Shown here: one piece after another, positions 34,548 to 46,733 of the stretch
How the letters are laid out: each line of letters opens with the position of its first letter
How positions within the stretch are numbered: the first letter of the stretch is position 1
DNA from: Sporobolomyces roseus
Lineage: Eukaryota; Basidiomycota; Microbotryomycetes; Sporidiobolales; Sporidiobolaceae
Length of the DNA stretch: 64,000 nt
Reading direction: 5' to 3'
Assembly (NCBI GenBank): GCA_016617785.1
Contig: JADILM010000006.1
Coordinates: 558,001 to 622,000, forward strand
Program-made: the position numbers and the translations under genes
The notes under the pieces: generated by a model
Told to the model about the DNA's origin: nothing
The model's input: the letters and a program-made list of their open reading frames with translations, nothing else
The model's database searches: none

Positions 34548-34719
34548 ATCTCCCTTTTCGGCCCTTTCTCGACCCACTATCTCGCCTTGTTCATATTTTC
34601 TTCTCTTCATACGACCCTGACTTATACTGTTATTATCTCTCACTGCTATCTACGGAAAAGCACAAAGTCTAGCTTTTATTATTCCCATACATCGTAATGT
34701 TAATCTCGTTTCTCGTCTC

Positions 34720-35643
34720 TTACAACCTTTGGACTCCACGCGTGCGGCTACGCAGCACAATGGGATCTGCTCGTTCAGGGATCTCTTTGATTCCTCGTCT
34801 CCAAGATTTCCTTCCGATCTGATCCCTCCTCACCTTGCGATGCTCGAACCGTCTCTCTCTCGCTTGCTTGCGAACGGCGTACGCAATCTCTTCATTACTG
34901 GATCCTCTCTCTTTGCTGGGTAGTCGTGAAACATGAGAACGGCTCAGCGCTTCGTCCAGCCTCCGCAGCTTCGATAAAGTAAAGAGCTCACTGGACGTCG
35001 CGCCTGTGGTGGGAAAGGTTTTCCTCTGATGCGAAAGCGTGAGGGCACAACCCGCATCTGAGCTCACGGATCTCTGAGCTGTGTTGTCGGCGCACGACAA
35101 TGCGTCAGCCATTGGGTCGTGGAAAGAGGGAATTGACGTAGGTCCGTCGCTCAAAGCTCATTCCGTCGATTTCGAAACGTTGTTCTCGTATCTATGAAAG
35201 GGCAAGGGCGTCGATCTGTGAGCCTGGACACTTCGGAGATGACAGAACTCACTGCTTGATTCGTAGATGGTTCTTCAAAGGTCCCATTTCGAGGAAGGTT
35301 TTTCCGCAACGAGCATGATCGCACGGAAACGGGCTGCATATTCCCCATGATCGTCCAGTTAGTATTGTTTAGTATCCGAGGATACAGTGACAGTACTCAC
35401 AGCACACCACCGTGGACTTTCGACTTTCTCAAATGTTCGAAAAGGTCTACTTTGCAACTGAACATTTCATCACATTCTTCCAGGGGCATTCGACCCTGCG
35501 TCCTTGCTTCATAGCCTTTTCCCATCGTTGTTGCTTCTCTCCCTCTTTCAGGTTAACCTTGCTTTCGATACGACGCCTTGCAGTGCCTTTTCCTCACTCG
35601 AAGTCGCTTCGGTCTTCTGCGTCTTCTCCGGAACAGTCTCCAT
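34720..35643 (-). pseudogene. Small three-finger C2H2 gene with an apparent one-base frameshift
   Basis: Exons 35598-35643, 35401-35544, 35253-35333, 34992-35078 and 34720-34915 rebuild a roughly 185-residue protein. Finger 2 (PFPCDHARCGKTF...HLRIKH) and finger 3 (LRCGLCPHAFASEENLSHHRRDVH) are intact, and in both the last His is completed across a splice junction. A basic tail follows. In the second exon, the frame reading GRRVECPWK runs into a stop, while the rest of finger 1 (CDEMFSCKVDLFEHLRKSKVH) lies in another frame. One base is missing near 35476, and the exon total (554 nt) agrees. Either a young pseudogene, a sequencing error, or a start further downstream (MGKGYEARTQGR) that sacrifices the first Cys. 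Confidence 0.55.
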
Positions 35644-37754
35644 CGCTCTGCTGTTTGGCACGCCATCGTTGCTATTTGCTCTTTGTCCTCTAGCATGAGG
35701 TGAGCGTGTGAGACGGATTGCTCGACCCTTTCTTTGACTGACCTGCGAGGCGAAAGACGGCGAGTTACGCGACTTCCCATACTAGTCAAGTTTGCTGAGA
35801 CGAGCTGGCCGGCCTCCCTTGTCGATAGATGAAGAAGGAGGAAGGAGAAGGAGGAAGGAGAGAGTGAAAACACGCGCCTCTCTCAGAAAAAGGAGGAGAA
35901 AGAGGTCGAAGCGGCGAAGTCTCGCGTTTCCGGGTTAAGGTGTATATCGACAGCTCACGTCGTATTGCTGTATAAGAGTTTATCAGCGAGTAGGACTCAA
36001 CTTGAGAGCCTCTGAGAGGAAAAGAGTTGAGAGGCCACCTTCTCAAGCTCAATTTCTCGTCTTCGAGCTTTCTCATTCCAGCGCCCCACTGTGGTCACCC
36101 CTCCATGATAGCGCCTTAGATGATGCTGCCTAGCTTCAGGGAGACGTGGCTTCCGAACAACCACTTTGTATCGCAATTATATCTTCGCAAACTTCGTTGG
36201 TCTCGTCGGGGCTCGCTGGTAACGGACATTATGCTCTGGATAGGTCGAAGGAGTCTCTGTCGCTGTACCATAGCCTAAAGCTAGCTTCAAGCCTGCAAAC
36301 TTCGACAGAAAAGCTGCGTATCTGCTTTTGATTCCTGCCTTGACCCTTCGCTTAACGATTGAGAGACGCACCACTCGCGACGATATGGCGATCTCTTCAT
36401 CAGTACGCACTAACAAGAGGGAATCGAAGAAAGAACTCGACGGAGCTGCGGTTTGAGACTGACCAACGGCGAACAATTGCGATAGCACAAGGGTGCGAGC
36501 TCTTGCGAAAGCTGTTTCTTTGAGCCCTTAGTCAGCTGATTCCTGCGGTAGAGTCGAGTACAATAGCAGGAGTGGTTCGCTGTACGCCGGGTTTGCTGAT
36601 CCGGTTGCGAAACTATCGCGAATCCTGCATTCGAATCAAAGCTCGTCGCGCATCAATGACGTTCCCCTTCATGAGCGAGGCTCTCGTTCCGTCGCGAATG
36701 CTGTAGCAGAAGGGAAAGTATATGAGAAGAGCTCGGTGGAACGTCGCGAAGAGATGGGACTTCACATCGTTCAACAATGCGAAAGCTTCTTTGATCGAAC
36801 TTTGGACGAAGCATTTCCCGTTTGGTACAGATGCAATCAGTTGAAACGTGTTACTGTAATCAGGACGCGGTCGAGGACTTGTTTTGCAGGACTGATCTAC
36901 AACCGATCAAGATTTGATTCCGACCGAGTCCTCTCGCTTTCTTCTCTTTCTCCAGCTTTCTTGCTTTCCTTCGTTTGTTCTATCGTGTCGTCGTCATTCT
37001 TGTCAATTTCGAGAGTGAGGTCGATGACAGACGACGACTTTCGAGAGCGCGGATGAGCTGCAACATCGTTTTCCCTTCCCACGACGGCTGAAGGTCTTCT
37101 CCTCGCGGAAGTGCGATCCAGAACGACGTCAAGCTTTCTTTGTAGATCTTCCCTGAGTTCGCAAGGATGCAGGACATGAGAATCAGAGCAGTATGCTTGC
37201 AGGAAGCAGATCATTCAGCTCACAAAAAGAGACGATGTTGCGACGATTGCGATGAAGAACGCCGTCCGGGTCCAAGAGGGAAGCGGACACTTGACGTCGC
37301 TTTTTCGAAAACTTGCGGCCGAAGGGGGCCTTGAAAAATTGCGAGTGACAGACTTGAGAAATGTTTCCAACGCGATTGACGCACGCACTCCTCCTGAGAG
37401 TGTTGATTCAACCTTTTGCTTTGCTTTACAGTAGACAGGACAGAGTACCACTCCTCGTTCGCGTTTACTTAAAGTTCATATAAAAGGGCAGAAACTCCGA
37501 GCCCAAATTGAACTCTGAATTTGGCAGAAAGGTGAACTCGTTCTTTCCCTCAACATTTACCTCGAATCTCGCTCACCTCGACTCTCTATACCATATCCAC
37601 AGTCTCGACACTATAATCAGTACCTCTACATCCTCCTACAGTCGACCTCTCCAACCTCTCGACTTGAATTAACTCAACTTTCCTTTGTCCTGCCAAAGTT
37701 GAGCGAATTTGATTCCTCGACCTCAACCACCCACTTAGCTTTGCTGAGCTGGTC
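35644..37754. other. 2.1 kb gene-poor interval upstream of CDC25
   Basis: No gene can be supported. Competing short frames exist on both strands around 36900-37450. One minus frame contains SSSVIDLTLEID, which looks like a SUMO-interacting motif, but another minus frame over the same bases looks equally protein-like, so neither is called. The last 300 bp hold the CDC25 promoter and leader. Confidence 0.4.
37479..37486 (+). promoter_or_regulatory. TATA-like box upstream of CDC25
   Basis: TATAAAAG lies 269 bp before the CDC25 start codon and is followed by a pyrimidine-rich leader. A TATA box is plausible by position and sequence; no transcript data. Confidence 0.4.
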
Positions 37755-40700
37755 ATGCTATCTTCATCACCACAACCTGATCGACTAGTAGGACGCGGTT
37801 CAACAGCTTTCCATGGTGGACAAATCTTGGTCGCTCCTTCTTCACCTTCAGCAGCGTATCAAGATGGTGAAATATCTCCCTCCTTTGACGCTTCCTTTGC
37901 GAGTTCAATGTGAGTTTCATTCGATTCTATCTGAGTGGGTTCAGCAGGGTCAATCAAAAAGGGGACAGTGGAGCTAACATTTTCGTTCAACCCGTCAACC
38001 AGGTCGATCACTTCGGAAGAGCGAAGTAACCCTTCACCTCTTGGACAAGGGACGGGTTTATTAGCTGGATCTTCACCAGTCATGGCAATGGATATCTCTC
38101 CTGCACCAGTACCTCACAACAAGGTTGAACCTAAATCGACTTCAATTCGCGCACCACCGAATCTCCGACCTTTGGCACTTTTCACTCGACATGCTTCTCA
38201 ACCTCTCATTGCTTCCGCGACCGTATCCAATTCTTCTAAACCTCCACAACATCCATTCCTTCATAATCTCTTTCGTTCAACTGGTCAACAATCAGCTCCA
38301 GCGACTCAAACTACTTTTCCTCCCATCGCACCTCTTTCGATACCCCGCTCCTCTTCTCCAGTCAACTATGCCCCTTCCGTCGCTTCTACCTCATCCTCCA
38401 TCTCTCGACCTAAGAAGCCTCGATCTCGACCTTCATCCGGTAGCAGCAGCGGGCACACTCGAAGACCCAGTTTAACTCATTACGCTACGGTTCCTCCTTC
38501 GCAAGCTGAAGAGTCGCGACCACCCTTCTCCACGAACGATTTCGCGTTCGGGGCTAATCGGGGTCGAGACGAGAATCAAGCTCCCGTTCAAGATGGCTTC
38601 TTCGTCGCGCCAACGATTGAAGAATCCCTTGTTTCTTCGCGTTACCCCACTTCGTGAGTTTTTTTTCTTCCTTTGTCCCGCTTTTCGTTTTGGGTTTGCC
38701 TTTCTTCTCACGTACTCATGTCGTGCATTCATTCAACAGGCGACCTCGAAGTGCTTTACCTTCGAACTGGAACAAGCGAAACAGTGGAGGACTCGCACCT
38801 CCTTCCCATCCTGTCAAACGTCGTGTAAGTTCTGCTCCTATCTTCCTCTCGTGACCGAGTGCTTTTACTGACGATGCAGTATTTTGGAAACAGTCGGAAT
38901 CATCGATACCTCAGACTCGAAAAGAAGTCGAAGGTTCACCTTTCAGAATGGAAATCGACGGTGCTTCGCCTCGCAACCTCGCATCACCAGTATCCCTTCG
39001 ACCTACTGGACAGTTCCGATCAGTTTCAGATTCAATCGCCCACCAACCACAGTTCAGTCCCGGTTCTTCAGGTAGTCCTGCCTCGGGAGCCGACGATCGA
39101 CTGGTCGACCTGTGGGGAGATGGAGACGGAGCTTCGCCAATCCCAGCTTCTCGCAAACGATTCCTCGAACAAGAAAACTCACCGACACCCACATCGCCGA
39201 CTCCAGTAAACAACTCGAACAGTAACTCTCTCTGTCGTCGAAACTTTGAAAAGATCAACACTATCGGAGGACCGATTCACGTTGCTCGCCGACAACGATC
39301 CGCGATTGGACTCAACTTGAGTCGTCGACCGTCTCTCGCGAGCTTCGGTACTGTCGCTGGATCTTTCTCGTCGACCGCTTCGAACCCTTCCGATTCCACC
39401 TCTACTTCCTCAAACTCTTCCTTCAACAAACGTCTCGCTACTCAGGCTCAAGATGGTCGTCCCTCTCACTCTCGTCGTAATTCTCGTCGTGCTCTTTCAG
39501 TCGCAGATGCTGTCGATGCTGGATGCGCGAAAGTGCAACACAGCCCGGCACTTCTCGGAGGAGGACTCTTCGAGCGAGACTTGAACATCCCAATGGAGTC
39601 GCCTCAACCTGCTCCTATCCCTGCTGATGGGTCGGACTATTTTGGAGGCAGCGGGAAACGAGGGACGACTTCGATCGATCTTGGACCTGCAGTCAAGGCT
39701 TGCATGTCGCCTGAAGCCGGAAGTCCTATCGCTGGCTTCCGAGAGCAAGAGTCGAAAGGCAAAGCTTTACCCTGCTTCAACGTGAAAGAGGATGGCTTGA
39801 TGAGGATCACTCCAGACACAGTGCGTTTCTCTCGTTTCACATTTCCGTCTCTTCCGCATCTGACCCTGTTCTCTCCTCTTTCAGCTCAATGCTCTTCAAA
39901 ACGGCGACTTCTCGGATAAACAGATCAAGAGCTATCATGTTATTGACTGTCGATTCGACTACGAGTTTGAAGGAGGTCACATCTCGAACGCTATCAACTT
40001 GTCGGAAATGGCCGATGTTGAGAACGCTCTCCTCAACATCTCAAAATTGCCTCAACCGAGTACAAGCGAACGACCTTTGTCAGAGGGGCGTACCGTTCTC
40101 ATCTTTCATTGCGAGTTCAGTGCGAAACGAGCTCCTACTTGGTCAGTCACTCTCGAATCTCGCTTGCTTCCTAATTCGAGCTGACTCGTGTTCCCTCTTA
40201 CAGCGCTAAGCACCTTCGCAACGTCGATCGAGTACGAAACGCTGCCGCTTACCCCAAGGTTCACTATCCGGAAGTTTACGTTCTTCAAGGAGGATACGAG
40301 GCGTTCTTCCGAGCCTATCCCGTTCGTTTCCTCTTGCACTCTTTGTCTAAGCAACCCGAGTTCCCTGACACGTCTCATACACTCCGATAGGAACGCTGTA
40401 TCGGTGGATACGTCGTGATGGATCATCCTGAACACGATGCGAAACGATCGGTTCACCTCGACAAGTTCCGCAAACAAAAGGGTGTCTTCAACCGAGCTTC
40501 CTCGTTCACTTTCGGACAAGCCCAACATGCTTCTGCACTTCTTAGGAACGCTGAAGGTGGGAATCGACGACCGCTTTCGCTCAACCCTCGAAAAGCTCTC
40601 GAACCGACCGGATTCCAGTTCCCGACTCGTCCTTCGATCACCACGACTCCCTCCGGAGGTAAAGGCAAAAGCAAGGGTCTGTCAGTACACGAGGAAGATG

Positions 40701-40915
40701 GAGAATGCGATTCTTCTTTCGGCACGAACGGTTCGAGTCCCTGTGGAGGAGGAGCCGGAGGATCACCTTGTCCGCCAACTTCGAAACAACTTTTCGGTCG
40801 ATCTTCTTCCAAGTTGACGAGCCAGCCTTTCTCACTCTCATCAAAACTCATCAATACGAAACGACCTCTGACGAATCGAGCCCAAACCTCGGGAATTCTT
40901 ACATATGGACGATAA
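37755..40915 (+). CDS. CDC25: M-phase inducer phosphatase Cdc25/Mih1
   Basis: Seven exons (37755-37909, 38003-38653, 38740-38824, 38894-39820, 39885-40141, 40204-40321, 40391-40915) give 905 residues. Cdc25 removes inhibitory phosphates from Cdc2/Cdk1 and triggers mitosis. The rhodanese-like catalytic domain lies at about 605-770, with DCRFDYEFEGGHI (the substrate-recognition DCRxxxEYxGGHI box) and the active-site loop HCEFSAKRAPT (H681, C682, R688). The substrate-side FFxxxP (EAFFRAYPERCIGGYV) follows. The N-terminal 600 residues are Ser/Pro-rich with many SP/TP sites and RxxS sites expected of a CDK/14-3-3 regulated region. The C-terminal tail (about 120 residues) is also disordered. All catalytic residues are present. 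Confidence 0.95.
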
Positions 40916-41575
40916 AAAGTTGCATTCCTCGTCCCCCATTCCTCGCACACCTGATCAGCGTCCACCCTCCACAAGTCTCGACATACCCTTCGCCCTGAGC
41001 ACCACCTCTTCCTTCCCTCGTTCGACCCCAACCTTCCTCCCTCCCTCCAACTTTATCATGTTTTCGATACCCTTCGTTTGGATCCGCTCACTTCTTGGCC
41101 TCCCTCTCCCATCTGTATTATCTCCAACTCATTGGTTAACCCTGTCTCTTTGTTTGCATGGTGTTCCTTCCTTCCTCCCCTCCCTTTCACTCGTTTTCAC
41201 TCTATACCTTCGTTTTCGATATTTTCGTTTCTCTGTCTTCTTTCAACCACCACGCATATTCTCTTCCTCCTTTCTTTACTTGAATGTACGATTGGATAAC
41301 CTTTCTTGCAAAACACCTGCATGCTTACCTTATCCCTTCGGAGCTTCGGGAGGATTTTGCCACACGACTTTGCGATTGTTTTTGCGGTTGACAGAATAGG
41401 ATTCGGTCTTGAGGCAGATCTTCTTTTTCCTCACCTTCCATTCACTTCAACACACACTTATATACATCAGAACACACTTTAAGAGCCCAACATACCTCTC
41501 CCTACTCCTCTTGAAGTTCTGAGGTAGAGAAGCCTTCACTGTTTTCGATCAACTTCTTTCATCTCTCTCCCGATC
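40916..41575. other. CDC25 3' region and SUR2 promoter
   Basis: 660 bp of pyrimidine-rich sequence without a gene. A TATA-like TATATAC occurs at 41459-41465, about 115 bp before the SUR2 start. Confidence 0.4.
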
Positions 41576-42846
41576 ATGAACAACTTCACCGGTATACACG
41601 TTCCCTACGCACCACTATATTCAACTCCACTGTCAAGTTCAGACTATCCATTCTACCACTCGTTCCGATCTGAACTCGTTCCAGGAATCTCGGACAAATA
41701 CCTTTCCCTCTTCGCTCCTTTCGCCATCTACTGGATCTTCTCCCTCTTCTTCCACTTGCTCGACAACCTCAGACTCGATGTATTGGAACGATATCGGATA
41801 CACGAACCAGAGGAAGTAAAGACGAAGAATAGAGTCACCGTGCGGGAAGTTATAGTTGCAGTACTCCTTCAACAAGTGCTGCAGACTCTGATGGGGATCG
41901 TTGCGTTGGAGGATGAACCACCAGCAATGGATTATGCGGGAGAGCTGAACAAATGGGGGAGAAGGGTAGCGAAGGTGGTCATTTCAGTCGCGGGCTCAAA
42001 GAGTGGAGGTCAATTCCTGGCTCGTTATGGGAGGGGAATGGCTAGCTGGCTGTATTGGTGGGGTTATCCGACACTGCAGCTTGCATGGGCAGCGTGAGTT
42101 TGGGACTCTCATTGTCCATGACCGACAAACGAGAAGCTAAATTTCGTTACTCTTCCGATTTTTAGGTTCATTCTCGATGGATGGCAGTATATGATGCATC
42201 GAACGGCTCATCAAGTCACCTTCCTCTACCGAACAATTCACAGCTGGCACCACCGACTCTACGTTCCCTATGCTTTCGGAGCACTCTACAATCACCCCAT
42301 CGAAGGATTCGTTCTCGACACTTGCGGCACTTTCCTCGCTCACATGATCGCCAATTTGACGATTCGACAAGATATCCTCTTCTTCTGTATCTCGACTGCG
42401 AAGACTGTCGATGATCATTGTGGATTCGCTTTCCCTTGGGACCCTTTCCAACACCTCTTTGGCAACAACGCAGATTATCATGATATCCATCGTACGTTCT
42501 CCCTCGCTCAAGCTTCCTTTCGCTCTGAGCTGACGAATATCGTGGTTTTTCGTTCGAACAGATCAAGTAGCGGGACTCAAGAAGAATTACTCTCAACCTT
42601 GGTTCATTTCATGGGAGTAAGTCGACCTGTCTCTCTCGACTCGCTAGCGCTTTTCACTAATCGTTCACTCACCCCTGCAGTCTATTCTTCGGCACACGGA
42701 TGACACGAGAAGAGTTCTCAGCGAAACTAGCTCGACGAAACCAGAAAGGAGCAGTGATTCCGTCAGAAGTGAACGGCCCGAACGAGCTAGCCTCTACACC
42801 GACGAGCAAGATGAATGGGAAAGCTCTCAAGGAGAAGGTGAATTGA
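41576..42846 (+). CDS. SUR2: Sphinganine C4-hydroxylase (Sur2)
   Basis: Four exons (41576-42093, 42166-42491, 42562-42616, 42681-42846) give 354 residues. Sur2 is an ER di-iron enzyme that hydroxylates dihydrosphingosine (or dihydroceramide) at C4 to make phytosphingosine. The fatty-acid-hydroxylase histidine boxes are all present: HRTAH (184-188), HSWHH (198-202) and HDIHH (278-282, completed across a splice site). Three to four membrane segments are visible (IYWIFSLFFHLLDNL; LLQQVLQTLMGIV; the WLYWWGYPTLQLAWAAFIL region). The short tail ends in a Lys-rich stretch (KALKEKVN), consistent with ER retention. Confidence 0.93.
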
Positions 42847-43339
42847 AGAACGGTGGACGAAGGGAGGTTGAGCGCGGTGGATCGTTTGTTTCGCGAGTCG
42901 CTTCTTCCCCATGTGTTTTTTTCGTTTCTTTCTCTCGATTGTTTCGCTCTTCCTTACTGTGTACAGCTGTGCTGTGTGTTTGTAGACTATTTCGTTGCTT
43001 ACATCCTTTGCTATTTTTTCGATCACTTAATCAATCTAATCTCGTTTGTACTATCTTTCACGTTCTCGTGAGAGTTCGCTTTGATTCCCTGCTCTAGTAA
43101 GCTTAGTCAGTCGTGTACTCTGACGAGAACGTTGCAAACGTCAGCGAGAGAAGGCCGTACGCCTCGAACTTTGCTCGCTGCTTTTTGTCTTCCTTTACCT
43201 TTCACTACACTGCATCTCTACTTCGACGACTCGTCAGTGCCGGCACAGGGCAACAACCGGCTCACTACGGATTCTGCTTACGACTCGACGCTTCAGCTGC
43301 AAGTGGAGGTGGTTCCTCCCTCGGGTTTAAACAAGAGAG
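42847..43339. other. SUR2 3' region and CCC2 promoter
   Basis: 493 bp with no convincing gene. An in-frame stop at 43328-43330 just ahead of the CCC2-type ATG supports that start. Confidence 0.45.
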
Positions 43340-46300
43340 ATGAATTCGGCAACAACCTCTCTCCTTGCTGATGATCAAGATGAGCTAGACGTGCTCAGCT
43401 TCGGAAACGATAAGGGGGAGGGAGTTACATCAACAGTACAACTCAAGGTGGAAGGTGAGTCCCTACATCGAATTCTTGCCTGATTCAACAAACTAATCTA
43501 AATCCTCTTTGGGAGATAGGTATGACTTGCGGATCATGTGTGGCTAGTATAGAGAATGGATTGAAAGGGCAAAAGGGGATTCATAGTGTAACGGTCGCAC
43601 TCCTGTACGTTTTCCTCAATCTCGGACGAGCGAGCGATAAGAGCTAATTTCGATGGGACGACAGCGCTGAGCGAGCAGTGATCGAATGTGATGCATCAAT
43701 ATGGACACCGGAGAAGCTTGCAGAGGTAAGCTGCCGCGTTCAAGGCCAGTGCGAAAGGATTGAACTGATCTTCTTTCTCCGAAACGACAGGAAATCGAGG
43801 ATATGGGATTCGAAGCCACACCAATACACCCGACGAAAGAGGATACGGTGATACTGAGGATCTACGGAATGACGTGAGTCCTGTTCTTGAGCTTATTCAG
43901 GAGGAAAGTCACTAATTTTGAAGGAGACAGTTGCGGTTCTTGCGTATCTTCGATCGAATCCGCCCTTCGTACGACACCGGGAGTCCTCAGCGTTATCGTC
44001 TCACTCACTACCGAACGTGCCACCATCTCTTACGATCCTGCGATCATCGGTGGACCTCGAGACGTCGTCGACCTCATCGAAGAAGTTGGATTCGACGCAA
44101 CTCTCGCTTCGGACGAGAACAACGCCATGCAACTCCAGTCCCTCGCCCGCACGAAAGAGATTCAAGAGTGGAGGAACACTTTCCTACGAGCGTTCTCGTT
44201 TGGTCTCCCCGTCTTCTTCCTCTCAATGATCTTCCCCATGATTCCCTTCCTTCGACCTATCGTCAACTTCGCCTTCCTCCCAAACGTCTATCTCGGCGAC
44301 TTCATCTGCTGTCTCCTCACCATCCCTGTTCAATTCGGAATCGGAGCCCGCTTCTACCGTTCAGCCTACCGCGCTCTCAAGCATAAATCAGCAACGATGG
44401 ACGTCCTCGTCGTTCTCGGCACTTCAGCTGCATTTACCTACTCGATCTTCGCCATGATCTCGGCCCCCTTCCTCGGCGATCCGACATATCACCCCAAAGT
44501 CTTCTTCGAAACCTCGACGATGCTCATCACCTTTGTTACCTTTGGACGCTTCCTGGAGAACCTCGCAAAGGGACAAACGAGTACGGCTCTCAGTCGACTG
44601 ATGAGTCTCGCACCGAGTCAAGCGATCATCTACACCGATCCCGATTGTACGAAGGAGAAGAAAGTTCCGACTGAACTCATTCAGGTTGGAGATATCGTCA
44701 AGATCGTTCCTGGAGACAAGATTCCGGCAGATGGAGTAGTCGTGACGGGAGAATCAGCAGTAGACGAGAGTATGGTAACGGGAGAAGTAGTGCCAGTCAC
44801 GAAATCGGTCAATTCGAATGTGATTGGCGGGACAGTCAACGGGAAAGGAACGTTCAACATGAAGGTCACACGAGCTGGAAAGGATACCGCATTGGCTCAA
44901 ATCGTCAATCTCGTCGAGGAGGCGCAAACTTCGAAAGCTCCGATTCAAGCATTCGCCGATACCGTCGCAGGTTACTTCGTTCCGACCGTCATCTCCCTCG
45001 GACTCCTCACTTTCGTATCCTGGATGGTTATCGCACATGCTACGAGTCACCTCCCCCACGTCTTCAACGAAGCAGGAGCTACGAAATTCATGGTCTGCCT
45101 TCGCATGTGCATCTCAGTCATCGTCGTCGCCTGTCCTTGCACCCTCGGTCTTTCGACACCTACCGCCGTCATGGTCGGAACTGGAGTGGGAGCTGAGAAT
45201 GGAATCTTGATCAAAGGAGCTGGACCTCTCGAAGCAAGTTATCGGATCGACCGAATCGTTCTCGACAAGACTGGAACCCTTACCGTTGGAAAGCTCGATG
45301 TTGTTGGAGTGAAATGGGTTGATCAGGATCCTCGAGACTCTCCCGAATCGACTCGACTTGGATCGGGGAACGGATGGCAAGACGACGCGATTCTACTCTT
45401 CGCAGCGGCAGAAACGAAATCGGAACATCCTCTCGCCAAAGCTATCGCGCAATGGGGCATTCAATCCCTCGGTCTTTCCTCTATCCCTAGCTCGATCGAA
45501 GTCACCTCGTTCGAATCCGTCACCGGTCAAGGAGTTCGATGCTCGATCAGCGGTCACTTCCCTTCCCTCTCTCCCACCGCCGGTACTGGTCACTCGACTC
45601 ACTCTATCTCAATCGGAAATTCTCACTTCCTCACTCAGTCCGATATTGCTTTACCACTCTCCCACGAATCCTTCCGACTTCGCGAAGAATCAATTGGTCG
45701 AACTTGCGTTCTCGTCGCTGTCGATGGTCAACTCGCCTGTGCCGTTTCCCTCGCCGATACGATCAAGTCCGAGGCTCGTCAAGCTATTGATGCTCTGAGA
45801 TGGATGGGTATCGAAGTGCTGTTAGCTACGGGAGACCAGGAGACGACTGCGAGAGCTATTGCGAGTGAGGTAGGGATCGCAGGTGAAGACGTTCATGCTT
45901 CGATGAGTCCGAATGGGAAGAAAGCGTTGGTCGAGAAGCTACAGAAACAAGGTCATCGAGTCGCTATGGTGAGCTGCCCTTTCTCTTTCTTTCGTTGTGA
46001 TTGGAACGAAAACTGATCTTTTCTTTCTCGACAGGTCGGAGATGGAATCAACGATTCGCCAGCTCTCGCGACAGCCGACGTCGGTATCGCACTTTGTACG
46101 GGAACCGATATCGCGATGGAGGCTGCCGATATCGTTCTCATGAAATCCGATCTTTTGGACGTCGTCGCCGCTCTCGACCTCTCTCGACGAATCTTCCGAC
46201 AAATTCGGTTGAACTTTATTTGGGCAACCGTGTACAACCTCGTTGGTATGTCCCTCTCGCTTCTTGGTTCCACCTGATCACCGCTGACTGAGACTCGACG

Positions 46301-46733
46301 TTCAGGCATTCCCCTCGCGATGGGCGTTTTCCTCCCGTGGGGTCTTCACCTTCATCCAATGATGGCCGGTGCAGCTATGGCTTTCTCTTCGGTCTCTGTC
46401 GTCGTTTCCTCCCTCACTCTTCGTCTTTGGCGCCGCCCTCGACTCGCTCGAAGGTTCGATGATCCCGCTGGAGACGCAGGAGAAGGTACTTTGCACGAAC
46501 TCGCTGGCGCTACGATCGATCTCGTCAGCTCTGCGTGGAACAAGATCTTCCCTTCTCGAGGCGGAGGAGGACGAAGGAGCCGACGAGGAGAGGGAAGTGG
46601 TTGGCCTTTCAGAGCGGGAGTCGAACGAAGACCGAGCGAGTATGGTTTACTACCGGAGGAGACTGCCGACGAGATGGACGAGGAAGAGGATGGAGTGCCA
46701 CTGAGGGAAACTTCTTCGGTCGCTCCTCGCTGA
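43340..46733 (+). CDS. CCC2: Copper-transporting P1B-type ATPase, Ccc2/ATP7 type
   Basis: Seven exons (43340-43454, 43520-43604, 43665-43725, 43791-43873, 43931-45968, 46035-46245, 46306-46733) give 1006 residues. It pumps Cu+ into the Golgi lumen for multicopper oxidases such as ferroxidases and laccases. Two heavy-metal-associated domains carry GMTCGSC at 39-45 and 113-119, each split by introns. The transmembrane CPC motif is C516-P-C518 and the phosphorylated Asp is D560 in DKTGT. TGES, the SEHPLAKA (HP) motif and GDGINDSPA (796-804) are present. The C-terminal tail is about 100 residues, Arg/Gly-rich then acidic, with a possible dileucine sorting signal (EYGLLPEE). All catalytic motifs are intact. 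Two metal-binding domains match Ccc2 rather than the six of human ATP7A/B. Confidence 0.95.

Noticed and set aside
36897..37451. Possible two-exon minus-strand gene with VIDLTLEID
   Set aside because: Two different frames over the same bases look equally plausible and the splice sites are weak; not enough to call a gene.
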